Positions 8,852 through 17,858 of a stretch of DNA of 34,113 nt are shown piece after piece. The stretch is from Candidatus Zixiibacteriota bacterium (lineage in GTDB: Bacteria; Zixibacteria; MSB-5A5; WJJR01), in assembly GCA_020058315.1 (NCBI GenBank), contig JAGVEK010000484.1, positions 1 through 34,113 of the forward strand, read 5' to 3'. The position numbers and the translations under genes are program-made. Position 1 is the stretch's first letter. Every line of letters begins with the position of its first letter. The notes beneath the pieces are model-generated. The model worked only from the letters and a program-made list of their open reading frames with translations. It searched no databases and was not told the origin of the DNA.

Positions 8852-9021
8852 AGCCTGGAGAACGGGTTCGATTATCGACCCACAATCGCGGTCGTGCGAT
8901 TCAGCGAATCGCGGCAAAATCGAACACTCCGGTATTCCCCGAGCCTACCGCAACACAGGCCGACGACTTCATTCTGTGTCGTTTCGTTCCACGGCATCAT
9001 CTATCTGCGCAGCGCCGATGA
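8848..9021 (+). CDS. Possible 57-aa translationally coupled ORF downstream of ardC-like gene
   Basis: ATGA overlap with the ardC stop; MKPGERVRLSTHNRGRAIQRIAAKSNTPVFPEPTATQADDFILCRFVPRHHLSAQRR*. No homology recognised. Confidence 0.35.
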   Translation: MKPGERVRLSTHNRGRAIQRIAAKSNTPVFPEPTATQADDFILCRFVPRHHLSAQRR

Positions 9022-9159
9022 AGTGCCTTCGTACCGTGTCCGCAAAGACCAGCGAACCGGAGCGCTGGACGCATCAGGCGGTGGCAAGGATCAGCAAACG
9101 GATCCTCACTGGTCAACTCCCGCCACCACCAAGCCCCGCCACTGCAAACCGCTGAAGAT

Positions 9160-9834
9160 TCACCAGAAGATTCCCATCGGATCGTCCAGCACGTATTGTG
9201 CCGCTTCCTCCACCGTCTCGAAGATCACGCCGCCCAAGTCTCCAATGGACTCCCACTTGTCGCGATGACTCCACCACAGGACTTCCCACCAGTTGTCGCG
9301 TGGCCGAATGCGGGAGACCGCCTGACCTTCGTGGTAGATGTTGTAGCCCCAACTGACTTTGGCGGGGAAGGCAGGGCATCTGCGTTTCCTGAACACCGCC
9401 TGAATGCGTGACATGGAAACGTCGGCTTTGTCCTTCTCCGCTTTTCGTCGCTCCCGTGTTTTCTCCCGCTTTTTCAGTTTGATCCATCGTTTCCGGCTGA
9501 TCTCGTACAGCCGCTCGCTCTCGCTGTTGAGCCGGTCGTACAGCCGCTGGCAGATCACGCATCGTTCATCGGTGCGCGGAGCGTATTCCAGCTTCCACGG
9601 ATCATACTGGACGCAGGGGTAGCCCTTCGGATCGTGAAGGACGGCATCGAGCACCGCGACCAGCCAATCAAGTTCGTCGCGGGAGATCACAAGTGGCTTC
9701 TGGCCGCTGTACTTCTGTATCCGTCGACCCAGCCCTGGGCATGCGGGTATCTCGTGGGCATGACGCTTGAGTTCGACGAGTCCGGCGCCCGTCACGGATA
9801 TCCTGCACTCTTGTTCGGCGTCGGGCTTGCTCAT
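9160..9834 (-). CDS. Hypothetical protein, basic central region
   Basis: 224-aa ORF with protein-like composition (CVICQRLYDRLNSESERLYEISRKRWIKLKKREKTRERRK...). Confidence 0.65.
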   Translation of the reverse strand: MSKPDAEQECRISVTGAGLVELKRHAHEIPACPGLGRRIQKYSGQKPLVISRDELDWLVAVLDAVLHDPKGYPCVQYDPWKLEYAPRTDERCVICQRLYDRLNSESERLYEISRKRWIKLKKREKTRERRKAEKDKADVSMSRIQAVFRKRRCPAFPAKVSWGYNIYHEGQAVSRIRPRDNWWEVLWWSHRDKWESIGDLGGVIFETVEEAAQYVLDDPMGIFW

Positions 9835-9954
9835 CCAACTATCACCGCTTCGACTCCTTGACCCAGTAGCTTTTCGCCGTGTGATACGGGCATTGAGTTC
9901 ATGATTCGGGTCCCGTTCACCGTCACCATCGTGTGCCGGGAGCGCTGCACAGAA

Positions 9955-11055
9955 TCACGCGCGTTCGAGGCAGCACTTCTTGTATTTCCGGCCGCTGCCG
10001 CACGGGCACGGGTCGTTGCGGCCGACCTTCTGCGCCAGTGGGAAGAACTCGGGTCGGTCAGTAATTACCTTCGTCGGCGGGGGCAACGCATGCCGGAACG
10101 GCACGTCGACATGCCTACCGCTCCGCGGGTGTTTTCGCTCGAGTTCCCTCCAGTCATCGGACCGTCCCATCTTCTCGAGAAGGTCGATGATACGCTCCGA
10201 GGCGCCGTCCCAGTCGTACGACTCGGCCGCCATGCCCATCGCGTGTATGTAAAAGGCCAAGGCGGCTTCGTTGTCACCAAGCTCGGCATACACATCACCG
10301 GCCTTGATTCGGATCCAGAAGTCCTCCGGGAACCGTTTGAGATTGGCTCGAACCCGATCCAGGGCCTGCTCGCGCCGGCCAGCCATCGCCAAGGCAAATG
10401 CGAGGTCGCCCTGGTAGTTGGCGGCATCGTCGAAGCTGGACATCACATCGGCGACCCGCGTCACTTCGTCCGGGTAGCGCTTACCGTGGTTCAGGACGAA
10501 ACAGAGCAGCCATGAGCTATGATCGTATACGCCGCACTCGTCGACTTCTTGCAACCGCGCCGCCCGCTCCTTGGGCGGGACGCGTTCAAGATAGTCCATG
10601 AGCAATAGGGCCGTCTCGACGTCGCGCTGGCCGTCCTCTGGTGAACGGCTGGGGCGCTCGCTCGAAGCGCGAACGGCCTCTTCAAGGCGATCAGCAATCA
10701 GCTCCGGACACAGAAGATCGGGCATTAAGCGGCGCCACAGCTCCTCCACAGCCAGGAACGGAAAATCGTCCCAGAATGTGCCGGTGTCGGGCGCACCTTC
10801 GCAGCACGTCCTCTGCAGGACCGTCGGGCGCTTCGCCGCCTGCGCCTGCTCGCGGAATCGCTGCTCGTCGGTGTCGACGCCGAGTGCCTGGAGCTTCGCG
10901 AAGATGGCATCCGTGGACCAATCCGAGAGCCCGTCGTACCGCCAGCCGAAACCCTCTTTCCGGTGCCGTTCGACATCCTTCGTTATCGTCTCGTCGTCGC
11001 CTTTCCGCAGCGCCTGCTTGACCATGAGATAAACCTGCCGGTGGTTGATGTTCAT
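9955..11055 (-). CDS. TPR-like protein with C-terminal SEC-C metal-binding motif
   Basis: C-terminal [19 protein letters not shown], the SEC-C signature; preceding helical repeats. Confidence 0.85.
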   Translation of the reverse strand: MNINHRQVYLMVKQALRKGDDETITKDVERHRKEGFGWRYDGLSDWSTDAIFAKLQALGVDTDEQRFREQAQAAKRPTVLQRTCCEGAPDTGTFWDDFPFLAVEELWRRLMPDLLCPELIADRLEEAVRASSERPSRSPEDGQRDVETALLLMDYLERVPPKERAARLQEVDECGVYDHSSWLLCFVLNHGKRYPDEVTRVADVMSSFDDAANYQGDLAFALAMAGRREQALDRVRANLKRFPEDFWIRIKAGDVYAELGDNEAALAFYIHAMGMAAESYDWDGASERIIDLLEKMGRSDDWRELERKHPRSGRHVDVPFRHALPPPTKVITDRPEFFPLAQKVGRNDPCPCGSGRKYKKCCLERA

Positions 11056-11260
11056 GATGAAAGCGCTCTGAACAGCGGGCGGCCCGCCGAAGCCGAGCTA
11101 TCGTACCGCGCCGGCAAGGGGTGTGCAGTTTGCCAGCTTCGATGGTGACGGCGTACTTGGACGCAGCAGCAAACAAGCCCATCAATCGCCAACTTGCGGT
11201 CCGGTCGTCGCATCAGCCATGCTGAACCAGCGATGGGGGCTCGCCGTGTATAATCCCCTC

Positions 11261-11491
11261 ATGTCCTCGACGGAGACCACCGCCGAAGCCCTGACCGGCA
11301 GCATCGAACGGGTGACTTTTCACAACCCCGACAACGGCTTTGCCGTTCTGCGCCTCAAGGTCAAGGGACGCACCGAACTCGTCAGCGTCGTCGGCTATCT
11401 TGTCTCCACCGCCGAAGGGGAAAACGTTGAAGCGGGCGGACGCCCGGAAGAGGCACTCCGCTTTGAAGGAGCGGCTTCAGAGGCGCGTTGA
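11261..11491 (+). pseudogene. N-terminal remnant of RecD2-like helicase
   Basis: LTGSIERVTFHNPDNGFAVLRLKVKGRTELVSVVGYLVSTAEGENVEAGG resembles the RecD2 N-terminus, then diverges and terminates; no helicase motifs follow. TATAAT at 11249 just upstream. Confidence 0.7.
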
Positions 11492-11542
11492 GAACCTGTA
11501 ACCCTAAACGACAGGCGACTTATCTTGACAAAAGATGAACCG

Positions 11543-11923
11543 ATGAAGCCGTCCAAGTGCTGGATTGAGCAATGCGAAGCCGCCCGAAATATTGAAGATG
11601 AGTTCGGAACCGAGAACGCCCTTGACTACCTGATCGGGGAGAAGTTCCTCAACTTCTTGGAAGTAGCGGAAGACAATCCTGAGTTCCGGGCGGAAATCTC
11701 CGCCTTCGTCGCTGAGATCAAGCGTATCTTCGAGCGGTGGCAACTGGCCGAGTATCTGGAGAAAACCAGGCAAACTGAGCCGTTCGATCCAAGCCTCTAC
11801 GACGAGAACGACGATCCGGAAGAGATGGAGATGGACCGGCAGGACGACATCCGCCGGTCTGCTCGTGACCTCCTGCTGGTAGAGCTGGCGAAGGAGTACT
11901 TACTGGAGAATGGCAACGGTTGA
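11543..11923 (+). CDS. Hypothetical acidic accessory protein
   Basis: MKPSKCWIEQCEAARNIEDEFGTENALDYLIGEKFLNFLEVAEDNPEFRAEISAFVAEIKRIFERW...; coherent coding composition. Confidence 0.7.
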   Translation: MKPSKCWIEQCEAARNIEDEFGTENALDYLIGEKFLNFLEVAEDNPEFRAEISAFVAEIKRIFERWQLAEYLEKTRQTEPFDPSLYDENDDPEEMEMDRQDDIRRSARDLLLVELAKEYLLENGNG

Positions 11924-12267
11924 TTGGCTCGCGGCGGAGGACGCCCGCCGGGGCGGGAATTCGCCGGCGTCAGAAGGAATCCCGCAGCGAGGGCCCGCGA
12001 GCGTTTTGCCTTCCGAAGTTGTCATCCGCTCCCTTTGCTACGAAACAAGCGTGTGGCTATGCGTCTCGGAAGACGGACGCCGGCCGGTGTGGTTTCCGAA
12101 GAACCCATCTGGCTTTGCTAGCTGCGAAAACGCATTAGTTTTCGGGTCACATCACCGCGGCACGCCGATCCGTCACGCCGAGACAATTCGATTCACGTAA
12201 CTGCCCGCCCCTTCGACAGATTGCGAAGAGGCGGTCACAAAGATGACAGCTCTCGTGGAGAAGAAAC

Positions 12268-12537
12268 ATGGCAAACAACAAACCCAGCGCAAAGTTCAAA
12301 GCAGGTGCCGTATCCGTGGCACTCTGGCCGACGGAGATTACGGTCAACGGACGAACGATGACCGTGCTCAAGGCGTCGCTGGACAAGAGGTACAAGGACA
12401 ACGCAACCGGCGAATGGAAGAGCTCGTCGAGTCTATCTCGCAACGAAGTCGGCCAGGCGGTTCTTTGCCTCGTCCGAGCCTATGCCGCGATGATGGAAAA
12501 GTCGACCGAGGACGAGGAGGTGGTGACGTCCGAGTAG
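12268..12537 (+). CDS. Small conserved-type hypothetical protein often seen in mobile/accessory regions
   Basis: KFKAGAVSVALWPTEITVNGRTMTVLKASLDKRYKDNATGEWKSSSSLSRNEVGQAVLCLVRAY; the KASLDKRYKD...W..S.S.SRNE pattern is familiar from hypothetical proteins. Confidence 0.7.
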   Translation: MANNKPSAKFKAGAVSVALWPTEITVNGRTMTVLKASLDKRYKDNATGEWKSSSSLSRNEVGQAVLCLVRAYAAMMEKSTEDEEVVTSE

Positions 12538-12544
12538 GTCGCAA

Positions 12545-12583
12545 CGCCGCAGCGGCTCTTTCTTGAGCCGCTTTTCCGCGGCG
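12545..12583 (+). repeat. Nested hairpin CGCCGC-A-GCGGCTC-TTTCTT-GAGCCGC-TTTTCC-GCGGCG upstream of small ORF
   Basis: Inner 7-bp and outer 6-bp stems with pyrimidine-rich loop; followed by GAGGTGATCAGAATGG. Confidence 0.75.
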
Positions 12584-12596
12584 CGAGGTGATCAGA

Positions 12597-12776
12597 ATGG
12601 ACACGTGGTTGGAGGAGTATCGGGAGGAGCGTCGGCGTGCTCTTTGCCGGCGCGAGATTGAAGCTGCGATCAGCGAGGCTAAGGGGTACCGCCCAGATGA
12701 TCCGGTGTGGCGTGAATGGTACCGGGCGCTGGTCTTGCGAAGACCGAGGCGCACCAAGTCGGACGGTGAGAAATGA
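12597..12776 (+). CDS. 59-aa hypothetical protein
   Basis: MDTWLEEYREERRRALCRREIEAAISEAKGYRPDDPVWREWYRALVLRRPRRTKSDGEK; strong RBS GAGGTGATC. Confidence 0.6.
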   Translation: MDTWLEEYREERRRALCRREIEAAISEAKGYRPDDPVWREWYRALVLRRPRRTKSDGEK

Positions 12777-12948
12777 CGCAACGCCCCGGACTGCGCGGTC
12801 ACGCGGCAGGCTGACTCTCGTGGAGTGCTGTGCTAAGGCATGATTCGATTTCGACCGCACGAACGTGGTAACATGTCCGGTCGGCCGTTAGCTCCGATTC
12901 GGACGAGGGCGGACTGGAAACGTCGGTTAATTTGTGGAGGGGACGTCG

Positions 12949-14450
12949 ATGCGCCAGAAGTGCTTGTTGGCCGCTGTGCTCGTGATGCTCTCGGCAACGG
13001 TGGCTGGGGCGGTCACGTTTCCAGTCTCGCGATCGCCCAACGGACGCTACTTGCGGGACGCCACCGGCGCCCCGTTCCCGATCCTCGGCCGGACGGCATG
13101 GTTCATCACCTCGCTGTCACAAACTGACTATCAGACCTTCCTCGACGACACGTCCACCAAGGGCCACACTGCAATCGAGTTCCATGTCATCAACCACGAC
13201 CCGCGCGGTAACAACGAACCCTTCGCGGGCAACGGCGTGTTGCCCTTCCTGAAGCGTCTCGACGGCACCACCTGGTCCGGGGCGCTCTCTTATTCAAATA
13301 TCAACGCACAAGCGCCGGATTTCACGCAACCCAACGAGGCCTACTGGATGCATGTCGACGCGCTTCTCGCCTATGCGGAGTCGAAGGGAGTACTCTGTTT
13401 CATGTTCCCCGCCTATGTCGGCTACGCTGGCGGCGAGCAGGGCTGGATGCAAGAGCTGGTTGCTAACGGCCCGGCTCGGGTGCAGAGCTACGGCGCGTGG
13501 ATTGCCGCCCGGTACGCCTCGCGCGGCAACATCGTCTGGATGATGGGAGGTGACATGGGGTCCTTCGACGCCGCCCAGGAAGCCGTCGAGCAAGCGCTGT
13601 TGACCGGGCTGCAGAGCGTTTCCGGGCAGCAGTCGACGTTCTTCTCCGCCGAGTGGGACTCGGGGTCAATCGGGACTGACCAGCCGACGTTCGGCTCTGT
13701 AATGACGCTGAACGGCGCATACTCGTGGAGCGGAGAGGTGAACTACCACTGCCGCCGAGCCTATGAGTACATGCCGGTGGAGCCGACCTATCTCTTGGAA
13801 GAGCCCTACGACGAAGAGGGGCCGGACGGGAACAGCGTGAATCCCAGCGCAATACAGCCTGTGCGCCGCTTTCAGTGGTGGGGCTGGCTCTCCTCGGTTG
13901 GTGGATACATCTCCGGTAACGGATACATCTGGCCGTTCAACGCGGGGTGGCAGAGCCACCTGAATACACAGGGTGCGCAGGATATGGCGCGGCTCAATGG
14001 GTTCATCAGGTCGATTGCTGGCAGAATCTGGTGCCATCGGGGCTCGGCGGAATGGGAACTATCGTGACCGACGGCGGTTCAACGATCTTCGCGGACGATT
14101 ACGCTTCAGCGGCGGCGACACCGGACGGGAAGCTGCTTGTCGCCTATGTGCCGCCCGACCACACAGGTACGATCACGATTGACATGGCCACGCTCTCGGG
14201 GCCGGCACGGGCGCGGTGGTTCAATCCCACGACCGCAGCCTACACCGTCATCGCAGAGAATCTACCCAACATCGGCACGCATGTTTTCTTGCCGCCGGGT
14301 GACAACGGATCGGGGTTCAGCGACTGGGTATTGGTGATTGATCGTGCTACCTCGATTCCCACGGTGTCGGGTTGGGGCGCGACCTTGTTGGCACTCCTGC
14401 TGCTCTTATCTGGCGGCGCGATAGCTGCACGGTTTCCGCGATCAGGCTGA
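12949..14450 (+). pseudogene. DUF4038-like glycoside-hydrolase-related secreted protein with IPTL-CTERM-like sorting tail; frameshifted at ~14018
   Basis: Signal peptide MRQKCLLAAVLVMLSATVAGA; PNGRYLRDATGAPFPILGRTAWFITS; RGNIVWMMGGDM; the frame breaks at ATTGC|TGG and continues as WQNLVPSGLGGMGTIVTDGG... to IPTVSGWGATLLALLLLLSGGAIAARFPRSG. Confidence 0.8.
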
Positions 14451-14951
14451 ACGCGCTCTCGATTGCCGACACTTGGACGATTCGACCCGGTGAGCGTGGC
14501 GGAACCGCAAGCCGAGTTGTGGCGTAACGATGTTCATCCGAAACGCGCTCGGAGCGGAGGATGTTCCAGCCAGGTACGCGTCAAATGTGCAATGCCATCG
14601 ATGTGGGCAGTGGGTATTGGTTCAGCTCTGAGCCGATCCTGATCGGCTGGATCGCCCCTGGCGGGCGAAGGAATCCTCACCACGCAGTCTCGCCAATTTA
14701 AGGCTTTCGGTCGCCTTAGGATTGGATGCCCCGATTGCGCGACCGAAACCCATAAAAGACGAGCCCGCTCAAGGCAAGGATTCGCAATTCCTCGCCGTCG
14801 TCGGGAACCTGGTTGGCGGCGAAGCTTGGATTGCTTGGGTTCTTTTTGTTTGTCTTTTTGCCAACCAGAACCCCGACCCCCTTGCCCACGAACGGTCGTT
14901 TCACGCACCCCGTCTTTGCCAAAGGCTTGTCGAAAGACGGAGGTGCGTAAC

Positions 14952-15506
14952 ATGAAACATCAGACGCAAAGAGGTGTGGCCTTGTGGGCGATTTTGGCAG
15001 CCAACAAGCCGAACAAGTACGGGTCGATTCCGGATCTTCCGGATGAGGAGCTGGCCGATCCCGAGGAGCTGGAGCGGCAGGTGTTCCTGCAGGAGTGGGG
15101 GCCGATCCTCGCGTTGCCAGTTCGGGGTGCACCAGCGTTCCGGCCGGAGATCGATGAAGACGGCTTTGTGAAGGGCGCGTTCAGCACCATGGACTTTGAC
15201 CGAATCTCGCCCAAGTTCGACAAGGTTCGTTACAAGATCGACAAGCTCAGGGAAGAGCGTCGCAATGTCCGGATGATGATCGACACGATCAGATTCCACG
15301 TTCGGGATGCGGACAAGTACGTCGTTGTCCGGTACGCATTGCGGGGCGTCATCGACATCGAGGACATCCTGGACGCGGAGCTGAAGGAACTCGTCAGGCT
15401 CTACATGAGGGTGGAGCGGCTCACGAAGGAGATCGAGCAGCTTCGGAAGGCCAGGCAGAAGAGGAGGCAGCGTGAGTTGGCGGCGATGCTGGCGCGGTGG
15501 GAGTAG
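14952..15506 (+). CDS. Hypothetical protein with coiled-coil C-terminal half
   Basis: MKHQTQRGVALWAILAANKPNKYGSIPDLPDEELADPEELERQVFLQEWG...ELKELVRLYMRVERLTKEIEQLRKARQKRRQRELAAMLARWE. Confidence 0.7.
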   Translation: MKHQTQRGVALWAILAANKPNKYGSIPDLPDEELADPEELERQVFLQEWGPILALPVRGAPAFRPEIDEDGFVKGAFSTMDFDRISPKFDKVRYKIDKLREERRNVRMMIDTIRFHVRDADKYVVVRYALRGVIDIEDILDAELKELVRLYMRVERLTKEIEQLRKARQKRRQRELAAMLARWE

Positions 15507-15541
15507 CTCTCCCATCGTCTTTTTTTGTGCTATCGCATGGT

Positions 15542-15593
15542 GGACGCTCGGCTGCGCCGAGGTCCCCCGCCCGCCGACCGTTCCGGTCGGCGG
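15542..15593 (+). repeat. GC-rich palindromic repeat, copy 1
   Basis: GGACGCTCGGCTGCGCCGAGGTCC followed by a perfect hairpin CCGCCGACCG-TTC-CGGTCGGCGG. Confidence 0.75.
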
Positions 15594-15712
15594 GGCGTAA
15601 CGGCGCGTCGTGCGACTCTCCTGTCGATATCCGATTGGTGCGTTGGTAGTCTGCGCAGGTGGGCGATACGGAGCACCGTCCGCGCTGCAAGCGGTGTTAA
15701 TAGGGAGAGCCG

Positions 15713-16165
15713 ATGGACTTCAGCGCCTGGTTCAACGCTCACAAGCCTGCCGCATCGGCCAGAAGTCATGCGTTTCTGGCTGCGTCCATGTGGACCGTTG
15801 TGGGGACTGTGTTGACACTCGTCGGCGTGCGTTGGGTAATCAGCAGCAGCCTTCCCCATGCGTGGCTCTTCGTGCTCGTCGCGGTCGTGGCGGGGGTACT
15901 CAAGTCGCGATTCGTCCTCGAGCGATCGGCAGGCCGCGCAATGGAGCGCATTCGGGGGCGTGGGGACGGGCGCTGTGTCGGTGGGTTCTTTTCGTTCAGG
16001 GCGTGGGTTTTTGTGGTGGCGATGGCGTGCCTGGGAAGGATCCTGCGCGGGGGCCTGCTTCCACCTTACCTCGTTGGCCTGCTTTACATCGCGGTCGGAA
16101 TTGCGCTGGTGCTCGCCTGCTGCAAGTTGTGGGCGGGCTGGTACCGACTTGGCTCTGACGCATAG
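15713..16165 (+). CDS. Small multi-pass membrane protein
   Basis: Four or so hydrophobic segments (FLAASMWTVVGTVLTLVGV, AWLFVLVAVVAGVL, WVFVVAMACLGRIL, LLYIAVGIALVLACC). Confidence 0.65.
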   Translation: MDFSAWFNAHKPAASARSHAFLAASMWTVVGTVLTLVGVRWVISSSLPHAWLFVLVAVVAGVLKSRFVLERSAGRAMERIRGRGDGRCVGGFFSFRAWVFVVAMACLGRILRGGLLPPYLVGLLYIAVGIALVLACCKLWAGWYRLGSDA

Positions 16166-16238
16166 AGTTGAATCGCAGGTGAGCGTTGCGCCGAGGTGTG
16201 GGGATGCGACGCAGCAATGGTGAACGCTTCGCGTTGGA

Positions 16239-16293
16239 GGACGCTCGGCTCCGCCTCGGTCCGCCGTCCGCCTCGCTCCGCTCGGCGGGCGGC
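16239..16293 (+). repeat. GC-rich palindromic repeat, copy 2
   Basis: GGACGCTCGGCTCCGCCTCGGTCCG, near-identical start to 15542; followed by CCGCC...GGCGGGCGG. Confidence 0.65.
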
Positions 16294-16573
16294 TTTCAGG
16301 ACGGATCGAGTCGTATGAGGCACGGGAATGGAAGCGGAAGAGTTCGCGCCGAGAATGCCATCTGACTGGTTCCTTGAAGGATGCACGGCGGCGGTAATGC
16401 GGCGACACGCGAGATTATCAGATACGGGGACGACCAAACACGACAGGGAGGACTCTAACAGGTGGATGATAGAACGTGCAAACACGCCCTTTTTTCACGG
16501 GTGGAGGGGGCGGAGTGAGATAACAAATGGGAGCACTCGGAGCGTACATGCGACGAGTTCATGCGGGGAGTTG

Positions 16574-16626
16574 ACTCGGGCCGCGGGCCCGAGTTGGGGG
16601 GTCTAACCCTGCGGGGTTGACCCCCC
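16574..16626 (+). other. Two adjacent strong hairpins
   Basis: ACTCGGGCC-GCG-GGCCCGAGT immediately followed by GGGGGGTC-T-AACCC-TGCG-GGGTT-GACCCCCC. Confidence 0.8.
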
Positions 16627-16708
16627 GGACGGGGCGACGATAACGGGCTGATGCTGATGATTGGATGGACGGAAAAGGGGAAGAAGCGGAAGGCTGAAGC
16701 AGGCGATA

Positions 16709-16861
16709 ATGAACGGACGGAGGACGATGTGGGACTATTGGGGGCCAGAGGCTGACAAGTGGCTTGAAAACAAGGACTTACAGAACTGGAAAAGGTCGGA
16801 CTATGGGAATATTGAGTATTATCCGAGCCGGAGTCCGAGGCCGAAAGTCTACCTAATTTAA
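16709..16861 (+). CDS. Possible 50-aa small protein
   Basis: MNGRRTMWDYWGPEADKWLENKDLQNWKRSDYGNIEYYPSRSPRPKVYLI*; plausible composition only. Confidence 0.35.
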   Translation: MNGRRTMWDYWGPEADKWLENKDLQNWKRSDYGNIEYYPSRSPRPKVYLI

Positions 16862-16871
16862 CGCCGAAGCA

Positions 16872-17090
16872 TCAGAGCAGGTCTTCTTGGCAGCCTTCGA
16901 CGAGCCAGCGCTCGAACTCAATTTCAGCGAGAAGGCGCTCGCGGTCGACGCCCGTTGCCCGCGCGAACTGACCCGCCAATTCCCCCAGTCGCCGGCGCGC
17001 ACGGGCGCCGATTTCGGCCAAGCGCTCACGCGTCGCTAGCTCCAATCGGTCGTCGATTGAACCCGGCCAGATGTTCCTTTCGATGGTCAT
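16872..17090 (-). CDS. Small helical hypothetical protein
   Basis: MTIERNIWPGSIDDRLELATRERLAEIGARARRRLGELAGQFARATGVDRERLLAEIEFERWLVEGCQEDLL; GAGGT RBS and CTTTAAGA TATA-like box ~35 nt upstream. Confidence 0.6.
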   Translation of the reverse strand: MTIERNIWPGSIDDRLELATRERLAEIGARARRRLGELAGQFARATGVDRERLLAEIEFERWLVEGCQEDLL

Positions 17091-17187
17091 TTCGATACCT
17101 CAGAGCAGTCGAAAGAGGCCCCGATTCTTAAAGGTATCGGTCGCACGGCGGGTCCCGTGGGGTTCGCTACTGGGGGGTAGCAAAAAG

Positions 17188-17204
17188 CGGAAAGCTTAAA
17201 TACA
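17188..17204 (+). promoter_or_regulatory. Archaeal-like BRE/TATA element GCGGAAAGCTTAAATAC
   Basis: Purine-rich BRE-like stretch followed by CTTAAATA, ~50 nt upstream of ATG 17250 in otherwise GC-rich DNA. Confidence 0.55.
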
Positions 17205-17249
17205 CGGCCGCATTTACCACCGCCAAGTGAACACTTTCGAGGTGGCAAA

Positions 17250-17858
17250 ATGTACCCAATCCAATCGTCCAACGGCCCTATCTCCACGGGCAGCTATGTC
17301 CCGTACTTCTATCAGGGCGGCGTCTTCGAGCGCTACGGGCTGCCTGCCGTGCTTCCCGGCCGCACCGGGACGCAAGAAAAAGCGATCCCGTACCGATTCT
17401 CGTCTGATCTCTCGTTAGTAAGAACGCTGGACCACGACCAAACCGTCGAGCAGATCATCGCTCACGGTTACTTCGCGCCGCCACCGGGCGATCCGATCAC
17501 GGCCATCCTATCCGACAAGAAAACCACCTCCTGGCTCGGCCTCGACGACATCATCTCGCAGGTCCGACACCGCTACGAGGTGCACCGCCAGAACATGTAC
17601 GAACTGGAACTGGCCAAATCGGCCGCGACCAACTCGCTCTACGCCCACTGGGCCTACCACGGTCTGCCCGACGCGAAACAATTCTACTCCCGCCACAAGC
17701 GTATCCAGGAGCTCTACCAGGAGCAGCGAGATGAACGGGTGAACCTCTGGCGCGATGTATCCCGACTGCGATTGGCTCTCCCCGAGACGGCCCAGGCATA
17801 CCTCTCTTCGCACCGCAAACTCACCGCCCTCGAAGGCGAACCGGGTGATGCTCCATGA
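17250..17858 (+). CDS. Hypothetical protein, first gene of HerA-like operon
   Basis: 202-aa ORF, RBS GAGGTGG; stop overlaps next ATG (ATGA at 17855). Confidence 0.75.
   Translation: MYPIQSSNGPISTGSYVPYFYQGGVFERYGLPAVLPGRTGTQEKAIPYRFSSDLSLVRTLDHDQTVEQIIAHGYFAPPPGDPITAILSDKKTTSWLGLDDIISQVRHRYEVHRQNMYELELAKSAATNSLYAHWAYHGLPDAKQFYSRHKRIQELYQEQRDERVNLWRDVSRLRLALPETAQAYLSSHRKLTALEGEPGDAP

Noticed and set aside
8860-8890. GGGTTCGATTATCGACCC as a tRNA T-arm
   Set aside because: Loop length and surrounding sequence do not fold into a tRNA cloverleaf.
16640-16665. CTGATGCTGATGATT as an archaeal C/D-box sRNA
   Set aside because: Only a partial C-box match and no proper D/D' arrangement; too weak to call.
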